Source: Verrucomicrobiales bacterium
GTDB lineage: Bacteria > Verrucomicrobiota > Verrucomicrobiia > Verrucomicrobiales > DEV007
NCBI GenBank assembly: GCA_029212615.1
Contig: JARGPJ010000004.1
Coordinates: 248,001-312,000 of the forward strand
DNA: 64,000 nucleotides
Direction: 5' to 3'
Under the pieces are notes generated by a model. It searched no databases, had not been told where the DNA came from, and saw only the letters and a list, made by a program, of their open reading frames with translations. Shown piece by piece: positions 1-8,965 of the stretch (the first letter of the stretch is position 1; each line of letters starts with the position of its first letter). The position numbers were made by a program, and so were the translations under genes.

Positions 1-1278
1 GCCGGGGCGCTTTTCCCCATTTTTGACAGCTTTGAGGACCGCGTTGCCCATGGTGGCCCCAGTGCGCCCGAACTTTATGCCGCTCTTCGTGAACGCGTCG
101 CGGGAGTTCAGGATGCATTTATCGTCGTCGTCGAGCCGCCGCCTGTTCGTGGGCTTGGAACCAGCGGCGGGTTTAAAATGTGGGTGCAGGATAAGAATGA
201 TGCGGGACTTGAAGCTCTCGGTCAGGCCACTCATGCCCTCGCCGCCGCCGCGAATGAAGAGCCGGGGTTTGCCCAGGTATACAGCCCGTTTGCTGCAGCG
301 ACCCCGCAGTACTTTGCCGAGGTGAATCGCGTCAAAGCGAAGATGCTCGACGTGCCGCTCGATAACGTATTCGATACCTTGCAGTACTATCTGGGTTCCG
401 TTTTTGTGAACGAGTTCAACCTTTTCGGACGGACCTACCGGGTCACGGCACAGGCAGATTCCTCTTTCCGGGATGACCCTACTGATGTCTCTCATTTGAA
501 AACCCGAAACCGTCAGGGCGGGATGGTTCCTCTTGGCTCTCTTATCGAGATGCAGGAAACCGTGGGGGCGGATCGTGTCACACGATACAACCTCTACCCC
601 GCGGCTGAACTGGTGGGTTCGACGCTTCCGGGATTGAGTTCGGGAGAGGCTCTAAATACGATGGAGCGGCTTGCTGCGGAGACGCTGCCGCCGGGTTTTG
701 ACTTCGAGTGGACCGACCTCGCCTATCAGCAGCGTGCTGCCGGCAACACTGCTGTCTATATCTTTCCCTTGTGTGTTTTGTTTGTCTTTCTCATGCTGGC
801 TGCTCAGTACGAGAGCTGGGGGCTTCCTCTGGCAGTGATTTTGATTGTGCCGATGTGTTTGCTCAGCGCTATTGTCGGGGTGTGGATTCGAGGCAGCGAT
901 AACAACATCCTGGTGCAGATTGGGTTCGTCGTTCTGGTTGGTCTTGCCTGCAAAAATGCGATTCTCATCGTTGAGTTTGCGAAGCAGCTTGAAGACGAAG
1001 GGCGCAGCCGGTTTGAGGCCGCTACCGAGGCTGCACGCCTGCGTTTGCGCCCCATCCTCATGACCAGTTTTGCGTTTATTCTCGGCGTGGTGCCCCTGAT
1101 GATTGCAAAAGGCGCCGGAGCGGAGATGAGGAACGCTCTCGGAACGGCTGTGTTTTCCGGGATGCTTGGGGTGACCTTTTTCGGGCTGCTTTTGACGCCG
1201 GTGTTCTACTCCGTGATTCGAAAGTTCGCCCGCGACAGGAAAACCGGGGAAGGCGTTGAAACGGTGAAGCCGAACTGA
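1..1278 (+). CDS. RND efflux permease, C-terminal part (5' end outside window)
   Basis: The frame is open from base 1 and gives about 425 residues, roughly the last 40% of an AcrB-like HAE1-family inner-membrane drug/proton antiporter. The porter-domain motif GLGTSGGFKM is followed by the docking-domain region and then the C-terminal membrane bundle, with the typical segments VLVGLACKNAILIVEFAKQL and LRPILMTSFAFILGVVPL. The protein ends in a short basic cytoplasmic tail and TGA. Such pumps work with a periplasmic adaptor and an outer-membrane channel, which would be encoded upstream and are not visible here. The substrate cannot be read from this part. The next gene is unrelated, so this is probably the end of its operon. 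Confidence 0.95.
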   Translation, partial: AGALFPIFDSFEDRVAHGGPSAPELYAALRERVAGVQDAFIVVVEPPPVRGLGTSGGFKMWVQDKNDAGLEALGQATHALAAAANEEPGFAQVYSPFAAATPQYFAEVNRVKAKMLDVPLDNVFDTLQYYLGSVFVNEFNLFGRTYRVTAQADSSFRDDPTDVSHLKTRNRQGGMVPLGSLIEMQETVGADRVTRYNLYPAAELVGSTLPGLSSGEALNTMERLAAETLPPGFDFEWTDLAYQQRAAGNTAVYIFPLCVLFVFLMLAAQYESWGLPLAVILIVPMCLLSAIVGVWIRGSDNNILVQIGFVVLVGLACKNAILIVEFAKQLEDEGRSRFEAATEAARLRLRPILMTSFAFILGVVPLMIAKGAGAEMRNALGTAVFSGMLGVTFFGLLLTPVFYSVIRKFARDRKTGEGVETVKPN

Positions 1279-1389
1279 GATGAACAGTTTTTGAAAAGGC
1301 GGGTGGAGAGGGCTCCTTGTTGATAAAGGAAAGTGCACTTGAGTGGTGGGGGATTCCCGCTTACATCAAATGAATTTCCTTTATTGATC

Positions 1390-2775
1390 ATGAGCTATTC
1401 CTCCTCAGACCCCGGTGCGCTTGAAAAATTCCTCGAGAAGGTGCTGGAGCAGCAGGAGGGAGGGGACCGTGAGTTGGATGCAGAATCCCTTCGCGCGCTC
1501 GCGGAAAGATACGGGCTGGATCAGGAGGCCTATGAAGAGCTCCTTCGCAAAGCTGAGGAACATCGCGCGCGGGGCCTGCTGTTTTTCGAACACGGAAACT
1601 GGGATGATGCCATTGTCGAGCTGGACCAGGCTTATGTGATTTTGCCTCATGATGCTGAGGTGAGTTTCGTTTTGGGGAAAGCGTATGCGCGCCAGTATCG
1701 GGAGAGGAAAGAGGATGAAGACCGGGCCCTTGCCGAGAAGTTTTTGCGGCAGTGTATCCGGAGGGATTCTTCGCATGTCGAGGCAGTGCGGGAACTCACC
1801 GAATTGGAGAAATTTGCGGAGGAACAGGCCGGAGCATCTGTCCGCCGGAAGTCCCTTTGGATCGGCGTGGCGGTATTGCTCCTTGCCGGGGGAGCCTGGT
1901 ACTTTTCCCCTTTAAATCAGAAGGCAGAGGATCCCCTCGTGGAGGAGGTAATTGATCCTGAGGAAAAGCCACCCCAAACCGATGTGCCTGTGGAAACAGG
2001 GCCGGTCGTTCTTCCCGTAGAGTTCGCGTTGGCGGAGATCAGTGATGAATTTTCCTTCGATGCCCGATCATCGGTGTTGACCCGCTACGATGGGAAATAC
2101 AGCTACGAGTTGCGGGCCGCGATTCTGGCTGGTCCGGTGACGATTCGTGAGATGAGGGCCAGGTTGGAGCTTCTCGGGGAGGATGGAAGGGTATTTGCAG
2201 AGCACGAATTCGATATTCTGGCCTCACATCGGTCCGCGTCGGTTGCGGGAGACAGCATTCCTTTTCGAGTCCTTATTTTTAAGGAGGAGGCGGCTCCGGA
2301 GATTGTCGAAGCGAGGATCACCCTGAAGCTGTTTGATCACCAGCCGTTTTCCGGTGAAGCGGAAGCGGGTAAGCTACTGGAATTGACGGGAGCGAGTTTG
2401 AATCTGCCGCCTGACTATGGATTCGCTCTGCGCGAGAGAAATGTCCTCAAGTCAAAAGGGAACCTGGGAGATGAGGGAATGGCATTGCTCAAACTGATCC
2501 TCACGCTTGAGAACACGGGGAAACGGCAAATCGAGATGTTGTACTTTCAGGCTTCGGTGACGGGAGGGGATGGTGAGATAATTCCGATAGGGTACAACAG
2601 CATTTCAAAGCATTTCAGCAAGTTGGTCAAACCGGGAGAGATCAGAGCGGTGAATAAAATTCAGCCTCCCCTGCTCCCGGGCGAACGTCGTGTCATTGAT
2701 GCGTCGATCTATATGCCTGATACGTCGCCGGAGGATGTTGTCGCTTATCAGCTTCGGTTGCTCGGGATAGAGTGA
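1390..2775 (+). CDS. TPR-like protein with one membrane segment
   Basis: This protein of about 461 residues has no firm family assignment. I prefer the ATG at 1390 over an in-frame GTG at 1333, because the intervening 19 residues look non-coding. Residues 1-150 are helical and acidic, with TPR-like pairs (LLFFEHGNWDDAIVELDQAY, then a second helix pair). One hydrophobic segment near residue 160 (LWIGVAVLLLAGGAWYF) anchors it. The remaining 270 residues are predicted extracytoplasmic beta-rich sequence, in which two stretches resemble each other in layout, each describing differences of an extended strand. The topology is N-terminus in, C-terminus out. The function is unknown; a cell-envelope scaffold or assembly role is a guess from the architecture. 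Confidence 0.8.
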   Translation: MSYSSSDPGALEKFLEKVLEQQEGGDRELDAESLRALAERYGLDQEAYEELLRKAEEHRARGLLFFEHGNWDDAIVELDQAYVILPHDAEVSFVLGKAYARQYRERKEDEDRALAEKFLRQCIRRDSSHVEAVRELTELEKFAEEQAGASVRRKSLWIGVAVLLLAGGAWYFSPLNQKAEDPLVEEVIDPEEKPPQTDVPVETGPVVLPVEFALAEISDEFSFDARSSVLTRYDGKYSYELRAAILAGPVTIREMRARLELLGEDGRVFAEHEFDILASHRSASVAGDSIPFRVLIFKEEAAPEIVEARITLKLFDHQPFSGEAEAGKLLELTGASLNLPPDYGFALRERNVLKSKGNLGDEGMALLKLILTLENTGKRQIEMLYFQASVTGGDGEIIPIGYNSISKHFSKLVKPGEIRAVNKIQPPLLPGERRVIDASIYMPDTSPEDVVAYQLRLLGIE

Positions 2776-3095
2776 GGTGCGATCCACTTCAGGGGGGCTA
2801 GTGTCGATGCGGAGGAGTTGGAGCGCCTCCTCGAGGCAACCGTGAAGGTTCACGTCGCCTTTTTGACGCCGTAATATCGTTCGGGGGAGTCGAGGCACGA
2901 AGGATTGATTTTGTCGCCTTTCTTTCCGCCGGGGCGTCTGATCTTAATAGAGAACAGTAATGGATCTGAGAGGCGAAGGCGCTCTACCGACAAAAAGTCG
3001 AAGAGATTGTGCGCTTCTTCATCTTCACGTCAGATTGGTGTGGGAGCCTGTGTGTATATCCAGGCCGGAAGGCGTGGGAATAAACGATTAGAACT
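2776..3095. other. 320-bp intergenic region
   Basis: No convincing coding sequence lies here. The first 90 bases hold a terminator-like hairpin (see separate entry). The remainder is moderately AT-rich toward the 3' end and presumably carries the promoter of the PepSY-like gene. I could not pick out a defined promoter or operator. Confidence 0.5.
2835..2864 (+). terminator. Probable rho-independent terminator
   Basis: CGTGAA pairs with TTCACG across a two-base loop, flanked by an outer GGC/GCC pair with an internal loop, and is followed directly by five T. It sits 60 bp after the stop of the TPR-like gene. The stem is imperfect, so confidence is moderate. Confidence 0.45.
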
Positions 3096-3578
3096 ATGAA
3101 AATAAATACACAACTTCGCCTTATGGGACTCTCCTCTTCTTTCAGCCTCCTGTTCACCAGTCTCACCTTTGGGGATGAGCTGGAGTTGACCTTGGAGCAG
3201 TGTCCTCCCGCCGTATCCAAAGCCATCACCGAAAACCTGAATGGAGCAAAGCTCGACGAAATTGAAAAAATCACGATCGGAGGGCGTTCCATTTACGTTG
3301 TGGAAGCTGATTTGAGGCAAGGTCGAGATCTTGAGTTTCATCTTGAAGCGTCAGGGAATCTCATCAAATGGAGTGCCGATACCCGGTTGAAGGACGTTCC
3401 CAAAGCCGTTCAGGACAAAATTACTCACTTTGGGGGTAAGCTCGATGACCTTGAAAGAGTTAAAGAAAAAGGCCGTGAAACTTTTCACGCCGAAATCAAA
3501 AAGGGGAATACCGAATATAAAATCGTATTAAACACGAAAGGAGAGGAGCTTTCACGGATCACTGAGCTGGATGACTGA
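3096..3578 (+). CDS. PepSY-like periplasmic protein
   Basis: A 160-residue secreted protein. The first ~25 residues form a signal peptide ending near LTFGDE. The mature part contains two copies of a PepSY-like fold: helix with PPAVSKAI, then strands IEKITIGGRSIYVVEADL, then a second helix with VPKAVQDKI and strands ending YKIVLNTKGEEL. Small PepSY-like proteins of this type are often found beside two-component systems. This one is 90 bp upstream of an OmpR/EnvZ-type pair on the same strand, which suggests a shared regulon or a sensory role. I see no catalytic residues. The spacing leaves room for a separate promoter for the regulator. Confidence 0.75.
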   Translation: MKINTQLRLMGLSSSFSLLFTSLTFGDELELTLEQCPPAVSKAITENLNGAKLDEIEKITIGGRSIYVVEADLRQGRDLEFHLEASGNLIKWSADTRLKDVPKAVQDKITHFGGKLDDLERVKEKGRETFHAEIKKGNTEYKIVLNTKGEELSRITELDD

Positions 3579-3668
3579 ATGTATTGGCAGGGTTAGTATT
3601 GCGGGGGGAGGGCAACCGTTTCGGGTGAACGGTGTTCCCTTCGCTCTGCAGCGGTTTGTTCGAAAGAC

Positions 3669-4364
3669 ATGAAGATACTATTGGTCGAAGATGCGCCGAG
3701 ATTGCGTGAGACTTTGCTTAGAGCGTTGGGGCGAATGGGGCATGCCGTAGACGTGGCGGAAACCATGCAGGAGGCGCGGGTGTTACTTTCTGAAAGTGTT
3801 GTTTCGGTAGAGTATGATGTGATTGTTCTTGATCGAATGTTACCGAATGGTGACGGGCTGGATCTAGTGAGGGAGTGGCGTGAGCAGGGGCTTGCGATTC
3901 CGGTCCTGATGCTGACTGCCTTGAACCAGGTCGATGAGAGGATAAAGGGGTTGAAGAGCGGCGCCGATGATTACCTGACCAAGCCATTCAATTTTGATGA
4001 GCTGGTAGCGAGGTTGGAAGCGCTTTCCCGCCGTAGTTCGACGATCGAAAGAACTCTTCAGGAGATTGGCCCCCTGCGTGTTTTTCACGAAGAGCGATAT
4101 GCGGAGTTAAACGGCGTCAGGGTGGAACTGACGGCACGGGAGTTCAGCCTTTTATCGATTTTGGCGAAGCATCCGGGACGGATATACAGCCGCCAGCAAC
4201 TTGAGGATCGGCTCTACGGGGCGGATCAAATGCCACAATCTAACACGATAGATGCAGCGGTATATACCCTGCGCAAGAAGTTGGGTGAATTCCTGGATGG
4301 AAGGATAATTCATACGCGACGCGGTCTCGGGTATGCGTTGGAGTGGGTTCCCGGGGCATCATAG
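3669..4364 (+). CDS. OmpR-family response regulator
   Basis: 231 residues. The receiver domain (1-118) has the acidic pocket E7/D8, the phospho-acceptor D55 (VIVLDRMLPNG), T83 and K105 (YLTKPF). The C-terminal winged-helix DNA-binding domain carries the usual LTAREFSLLSILAKHPG and the recognition-helix region NTIDAAVYTLRKKLG, and ends with HTRRGLGYAL. All phosphorelay residues are present, so it should be active. It lies 12 bp upstream of its histidine kinase. The target genes are unknown; the PepSY-like gene upstream and the cysteine-rich precursor cluster downstream are the nearest candidates. Confidence 0.95.
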   Translation: MKILLVEDAPRLRETLLRALGRMGHAVDVAETMQEARVLLSESVVSVEYDVIVLDRMLPNGDGLDLVREWREQGLAIPVLMLTALNQVDERIKGLKSGADDYLTKPFNFDELVARLEALSRRSSTIERTLQEIGPLRVFHEERYAELNGVRVELTAREFSLLSILAKHPGRIYSRQQLEDRLYGADQMPQSNTIDAAVYTLRKKLGEFLDGRIIHTRRGLGYALEWVPGAS

Positions 4365-4376
4365 AGACATGAGGCG

Positions 4377-5765
4377 ATGAAAACCAATTCGATCCGCAGA
4401 AGGTTGAGCCTCAGTCTCGCGATCAGTATATCTGTGCTGTGCTGTGTTTCCTTTGCGGGTAGTTATTTTTATATAAAGAAAACGCTTACCCGGCAGTTCG
4501 ACGCTACCCTGCGGGCGAAAGTGGAGGCATTGGTGACCGCGTCTGAGATTGATGAAGACGGGTTTGAAATTGATTTGGTCGTGCAGGACTTCGCGGGCTT
4601 TGGTTCCTACGGGGAAGATGTGTTCGTGATGTGGAACCCTTCGGGGCAACGGATTCAGGCTTCGCCATCACTGGACGATCGCATCCTGGCTAAACCTGAT
4701 GATGAAATGGTGGGGCATGCGGCCCGGGATGGCGTGATTGAACATCATGGGAAAGTGAGAATGCTGGCGGTCCGGTTCACCCCCAAGGATGATGAAAGAG
4801 GGGAATTCAGGGACTCCCTGCTTCTCGTGGCCAGTCCCAGTGGATCGTTCCTGCGGTCGTTACAAAGCATTCGTTTTGCCTATTTTGCGACGGCCGGTCT
4901 CTTGATCATTGCGATCGTTTTATTAATCCGGAGGGGATTGAGACGTGGTCTCGCTCCGTTGAATGAATTTAATCAACAGTTGGAGGGGCTTGAACCCGGA
5001 AAGAGTGATTTGTTGCTGGAGGAGAATCGCTTACCTGAAGAATTGCAGCCGATGCAGAGGGCTTTGCAGGGAAGCCTGTCCCGGCTTCTGGATTCCAGTG
5101 AGCGGGAACGGAGATTCAGTGCTCATGCCGCTCATGAATTGCGCACTCCGATTGCGGAGATTCACAGCATGGCGGAACTGGCGGCCCGCTGGGAGGCGGA
5201 AGCCACCTCTGAGAACGCGAAGCAGATTCTGAGCGTTGCCCGGTCGATGCAGCGGCTGGTGAATCAGTTGGCTCTCCTCGCTAAAATTGAGCATGAGGAT
5301 TCCGGGGGGGAGGCTTTCTCTCCGAGCCCGCTTGATTGGGGTAAGCTGGTGGATCAGGAGCTGGAGGCCTGGCTTGAAACGGCGAAGAGTCGGGGAATTC
5401 AACTTGCGATTGAAGTAGAATCAGAGCAGGCGCCCGTGATGAGTCAGCCGAAATTGTGGCAGATTATGTTGAGAAATTTGATGAGCAATGCGCTGGAGTA
5501 TGCTCCTGAGGATTCGACGATTCGGCTGCATGTGAACGGCTTATCACTCAGAGTGACCAATGCAGCCCCGTCATTGAGTTCCGATGATGCAGGGCAACTC
5601 TTTGAGCGCTTCTGGCGCGCCGCCGGCAGTGGGCATAGTGATGCTCACAGTGGCCTGGGGCTTTCCCTCGTGCAGTCGTGTGCAAAGGCTTTGGGGGGAG
5701 AGGCGATAGCGACGGTCGGTGCCGGCGAGCTCAGGGTTGAGGTGGATGCCGGGCCTGTCGCATAG
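4377..5765 (+). CDS. Membrane sensor histidine kinase
   Basis: 462 residues, two transmembrane segments (about 9-32 and 166-185) flanking a periplasmic sensor of about 130 residues with no recognised ligand-binding motif. A short HAMP-like linker is followed by the dimerisation/phospho-acceptor helix with AAHELRTPIAE (His253). The ATPase domain has an N box (NLMSNALEYAPED), an F-box-like FERFWRA and a G box (SGLGLSLVQS). The architecture is that of the EnvZ/QseC/CusS group. It is co-transcribed with the regulator just upstream; the ATG follows a GAGG ribosome site in the 12-bp gap. The signal is not predictable from sequence. Confidence 0.94.
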   Translation: MKTNSIRRRLSLSLAISISVLCCVSFAGSYFYIKKTLTRQFDATLRAKVEALVTASEIDEDGFEIDLVVQDFAGFGSYGEDVFVMWNPSGQRIQASPSLDDRILAKPDDEMVGHAARDGVIEHHGKVRMLAVRFTPKDDERGEFRDSLLLVASPSGSFLRSLQSIRFAYFATAGLLIIAIVLLIRRGLRRGLAPLNEFNQQLEGLEPGKSDLLLEENRLPEELQPMQRALQGSLSRLLDSSERERRFSAHAAHELRTPIAEIHSMAELAARWEAEATSENAKQILSVARSMQRLVNQLALLAKIEHEDSGGEAFSPSPLDWGKLVDQELEAWLETAKSRGIQLAIEVESEQAPVMSQPKLWQIMLRNLMSNALEYAPEDSTIRLHVNGLSLRVTNAAPSLSSDDAGQLFERFWRAAGSGHSDAHSGLGLSLVQSCAKALGGEAIATVGAGELRVEVDAGPVA

Positions 5766-5943
5766 CGGTGTTGAGCTTCGGCGGCTCACTCTACCGGGTG
5801 TCTTTTCGCCGGAGTCTCTGATCACTCCCCTTTTGGAAAAAAGAGCTGATTCAACGAAATCGTCATTTTCCGGGAATAAAGAGGCGGGCTGCGTTCTCTC
5901 AACTCTGGAGACGGAATTCCTCCCGTTTCTATTGAATACAAAA

Positions 5944-6384
5944 ATGACTCTAATGAACAATAATTCATCGCAAAACTCCAGTCGCCGGAAATTTCTCAAC
6001 AAACTCGCGGTCGGCTCTCTTGCCGGTCTTGCCGCCGGATCAGTGGCTCATGCCGCCGACGACAAGAAGAAAGATCTTCCTGTCATTCTTCAGGACCCGA
6101 ACGTTTGTGCGGGACTCAATACCTGCAAAGGTAAAGGAAAGGGAGAGCACGACTGTGCCGGTCAATCGCAGTGTGCTACTGCGGAAGCTCACGGTTGCGG
6201 TGGCGCGAACGCCTGTAAAGGTCAGGGTGGTTGCGGATCCAGTGCCGGGCAGAATGAGTGTAAAGGTCAGGGGGATTGTGCGGTTCCTTTGAAAGAAAAA
6301 GCCTGGAAAAATGCCCGCGCCGCTTTTGAGAAAGCGGCGAAAGAGCACGGGATTAAAGTAGGTCCCGCCCCGATGAAAGGCTGA
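5944..6384 (+). CDS. Tat-exported cysteine-rich RiPP precursor (bufferin-like)
   Basis: About 146 residues from the ATG at 5944 (a second in-frame ATG is at 5953). A twin-arginine signal (SSRRKFLNKLAVGSLAG) ends near AHA-AD, around residue 38. The mature part is Gly/Lys-rich with nine cysteines at 55, 61, 71, 77, 85, 91, 97, 106 and 112. Every one belongs to a C-x5-C pair or triplet, with the recurring core N-x-CKGQG-x-C. A helical C-terminus of about 30 residues has no cysteine. The next genes encode an MNIO (DUF692) enzyme and a DUF2063 protein, the modifying pair of bufferin/methanobactin-type pathways, so this is most likely their substrate. In studied systems, cysteines become thiooxazole/oxazolone-type groups that bind copper. 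The exact chemistry here is inference. Confidence 0.82.
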   Translation: MTLMNNNSSQNSSRRKFLNKLAVGSLAGLAAGSVAHAADDKKKDLPVILQDPNVCAGLNTCKGKGKGEHDCAGQSQCATAEAHGCGGANACKGQGGCGSSAGQNECKGQGDCAVPLKEKAWKNARAAFEKAAKEHGIKVGPAPMKG

Positions 6385-6395
6385 TCTTTCCTTGT

Positions 6396-6444
6396 CCGTT
6401 CCGAATCGTGCCCATGCGAAGTGACATGGTTCGGGGCGGTTTTT
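6396..6444 (+). terminator. Intercistronic terminator/attenuator between precursor and MNIO genes
   Basis: A 15-bp RNA stem (6396-6410 with 6425-6439, including four G-U pairs) with a 14-nt loop is followed by five T at 6440-6444. It begins 11 bp after the precursor stop and ends 30 bp before the MNIO start. This is the arrangement expected if most transcripts stop after the precursor and a minority read through into the enzyme genes. Confidence 0.75.
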
Positions 6445-6474
6445 CTGATTTTCACGGCGATTGATTCTACCTCT

Positions 6475-7422
6475 ATGACGACTCCCCGACTCGGTCACCC
6501 TGATCTTGGTTTCGGGTTAGGGCTCCGCACCGTTCATTTTGACTATATTCTGGAGAATGAACCCGCCGTGGACTGGTTCGAGATCATCTCCGAAAATTTC
6601 ATGGACTCCCGGGGGCGTCCCCGGCACATCCTTGACGAGATTGCGGCGAGGTATCCCGTGGTTATGCATGGTGTTTCCCTTTCGATAGGAAGCACGGATC
6701 CGCTTGATCGGGATTATCTGAGAAAACTAAAGAAATTGTCGTCCGCGATCGGAGCGCAGTGGGTTTCGGATCATCTTTGCTGGACGGGGGTGGCGAGCCT
6801 TAATTCTCATGACCTTTTGCCGATGCTTCTGACGGAACAGACTCTCCAGCATGTCGCGGAGCGGGTCGACGAGGTGCAGGGCGTGATGGAGAGGCCCTTT
6901 GTTTTCGAGAACCCCAGCACCTATGCCGGATTCACCGGCTCGACGATGAGTGAATGGGAGTTCCTCAACCGACTCACGGAGAAGACAGGTTGCGGTCTCT
7001 TGCTCGATGTGAACAACGTCTACGTATCGAGCGTCAACCATGACTACGAGCCGGAAGATTACCTGGACGAGATTGCGGGGGATCGAGTGGTGCAGATTCA
7101 TCTGGCGGGTCACACTGATTGCGAAACACATATTGTCGACACGCACGACAGACCGGTGATTGATCGTGTCTGGGAGTTGTATCGCCGGACGATTGAGCGG
7201 ATTGGACCGGTCTCGACGCTTCTGGAGTGGGATGCGGCAATCCCGCCTTTTCCTGAATTACATGCCGAAGTCCTCAAGGCAAAATCGATCCTCGCGCAGG
7301 ATGACGAGGCGGATGAGGCCCGTCGACAGTTGGTGGAAACAGCGTCGCCGACAAGTGGTGGGACTGCAGGTGAACCAGTGAACCCGCATCCTCTTCATCA
7401 TTCCGCTGCTCTGGTGGACTAG
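6475..7422 (+). CDS. MNIO (DUF692) multinuclear non-heme iron oxidative enzyme
   Basis: 315 residues from ATG 6475 (an in-frame GTG at 6421 lies inside the terminator hairpin and is disfavoured). It is a TIM-barrel protein of the DUF692/BufB-MbnB family. Candidate iron ligands can be seen in order: [48 protein letters not shown] and [10 protein letters not shown], giving the His/Glu/Asp/Asn set typical of the family. These enzymes use an iron cluster and O2 to modify cysteine in a peptide precursor, usually together with a partner protein. Here the precursor is just upstream and the partner is 29 bp downstream, so the three form a biosynthetic unit. The family call is secure. The product structure is not known. 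Confidence 0.92.
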   Translation: MTTPRLGHPDLGFGLGLRTVHFDYILENEPAVDWFEIISENFMDSRGRPRHILDEIAARYPVVMHGVSLSIGSTDPLDRDYLRKLKKLSSAIGAQWVSDHLCWTGVASLNSHDLLPMLLTEQTLQHVAERVDEVQGVMERPFVFENPSTYAGFTGSTMSEWEFLNRLTEKTGCGLLLDVNNVYVSSVNHDYEPEDYLDEIAGDRVVQIHLAGHTDCETHIVDTHDRPVIDRVWELYRRTIERIGPVSTLLEWDAAIPPFPELHAEVLKAKSILAQDDEADEARRQLVETASPTSGGTAGEPVNPHPLHHSAALVD

Positions 7423-7451
7423 GTTGCCGGTAGACCATCGAAATTCTTATC

Positions 7452-8390
7452 ATGAATCCCCCTCCTTCCTCTGAACGCAAAGGAATATCCGACCTTGAGC
7501 GGGTTCAACGCTGGATGCTTTCGGTCATCAGCCACCCGGATGGAATTGACGAGGGAGTAGAGGCGGGCGAGGCGCGGCGCTGGCTCGACGCAGGAGCGGG
7601 CAAGCTGGAGAGCGTCGTGACTCGTTCCCGGCAGCTTTCCGCCAGTGAGCGGCTAGCGGTGTATGGCAATGCCTACTATGCCCGGCTCCTGGACTGCCTG
7701 GGCGAGGTGTTTCCTGTGCTGCTTCGGACTCTGGGGGAGGAGACCTTTCAAGGGTTCGCTTTCAGTTTTCTTCAGAGTTATCCTTCCAGGTCGTATACGC
7801 TCAATGAGCTGGGCCGGCACTTTCCCGCTTTTTTGCGCGAAACCCGCCCGGAAGCCGGTGACGAAGAGGCGGGTAAGTGGGCGGAGTTTCCGATCGATCT
7901 GGCGGAACTGGAATGGGCTATCTATGAAGTGTTCGACGGGCCCGGACTGGAAGGGGTGGGGGCGACGGAGATGCCGGACTTTTCAGCGATCCCTCAGGAC
8001 GAATGGTTGTCCCTGCGTTTTCGTGTCGCCCCCTCGTTGCGTCTACTGAAATTTTCATGGCCGGTGAATGCTCACTACACGGCTGTTCGTGCCAGCAGCG
8101 AAGGGATCGACTTACCGTTTCCCGTGCAAAGCAGCTCATGGCTCGCCTTGTCGCGCCGGGATTTCATTGTGCGCCGCTATCCGCTCGACGAGGCTCAATA
8201 TGAGCTTCTCCAGCAGTTTTCTCTTGGAAGCTCATTGGGTGATGCCCTCGAGTTTCTTCTCGAGGGTGAATTGATTTCGCCCGAAACGCTTGAGCGCGAG
8301 TTGCCGCGCTGGTTTCACGAATGGGCTTCGGAGCGCTGTCTTTTTGAATCAATCGGATGGCCGGAGGAGATGGCCGCGAAAATTAATTGA
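7452..8390 (+). CDS. DUF2063 partner protein (BufC/HvfC-like)
   Basis: 312 residues. The N-terminal half matches the putative DNA-binding DUF2063 domain: SASERLAVYGNAYYARLLDCLGEV and then LGRHFPAFLRE. The C-terminal half (about 160-312) is the less conserved domain found in MbnC/BufC proteins, which recognise the precursor and complex with the MNIO enzyme. Despite its family name, direct DNA binding is not expected in this setting. The gene follows the MNIO gene by 29 bp on the same strand, consistent with co-translation and complex formation. No membrane segment is visible. Confidence 0.9.
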   Translation: MNPPPSSERKGISDLERVQRWMLSVISHPDGIDEGVEAGEARRWLDAGAGKLESVVTRSRQLSASERLAVYGNAYYARLLDCLGEVFPVLLRTLGEETFQGFAFSFLQSYPSRSYTLNELGRHFPAFLRETRPEAGDEEAGKWAEFPIDLAELEWAIYEVFDGPGLEGVGATEMPDFSAIPQDEWLSLRFRVAPSLRLLKFSWPVNAHYTAVRASSEGIDLPFPVQSSSWLALSRRDFIVRRYPLDEAQYELLQQFSLGSSLGDALEFLLEGELISPETLERELPRWFHEWASERCLFESIGWPEEMAAKIN

Positions 8391-8455
8391 ACAAAACGGA
8401 GAATAAAGACTCAGTTCAAGTTCTCATACTTTATAATTAGCCACTCATTTTACCT

Positions 8456-8920
8456 ATGAAAATTTCGAACCTGTTTCCGTTTCCTGAAGGCGCATGGCTC
8501 CTCGCTATCGCCTTGTTTCCTGCCTTCTCATCATTCGCGGCTGACTCCGGCCCTGAATTTCATCATGACTTTGCCGAGGCTGCTGAGGCCGCAAAAGTCG
8601 CGGGGAAACCACTCCTGGTGGTCTTTTCCGCCTCCTGGTGCCCGCCGTGTCAGCAGATGAAAAGCAAGGTCTATCCGAGTGGTCCGGTGCAGCCCTATCA
8701 CGATCAGTTTGTGTGGGCCTACCTCGATACAGATGAAGAGAAGAACCGGCCCCTTGCCTCTAAGTTCGGTGTGTCGGGGATTCCTCATATTGCCTTTCTC
8801 CGGCAGGACGCGACCATGATGGGTCATTTTACCGGTGCTATTTCCCCGGAGAAATTTACCGAAGTCCTCGATAAAGTCCTTGTCGACAGCCGGAAGCCGA
8901 AGAGTCCTGAGGGTGAGTAG
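8456..8920 (+). CDS. Secreted thioredoxin-fold protein
   Basis: 154 residues with a signal peptide (about 1-29, ending SFAAD) and one thioredoxin domain. The active site is SASWCPPC (Cys62 and Cys65), and the cis-proline loop is GVSGIPH. This is close to DsbD-gamma/thiol-disulfide interchange domains and should act in the periplasm. It is 65 bp downstream of the DUF2063 gene, and the preceding cluster exports a nine-cysteine peptide. A role in controlling that peptide's thiol state is therefore plausible, but this is inferred from context only. Confidence 0.85.
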   Translation: MKISNLFPFPEGAWLLAIALFPAFSSFAADSGPEFHHDFAEAAEAAKVAGKPLLVVFSASWCPPCQQMKSKVYPSGPVQPYHDQFVWAYLDTDEEKNRPLASKFGVSGIPHIAFLRQDATMMGHFTGAISPEKFTEVLDKVLVDSRKPKSPEGE

Positions 8921-8965
8921 GGAAGTCAGCCTCCTGAAGTTGAGATCAACGTCCACAACTGGGCG

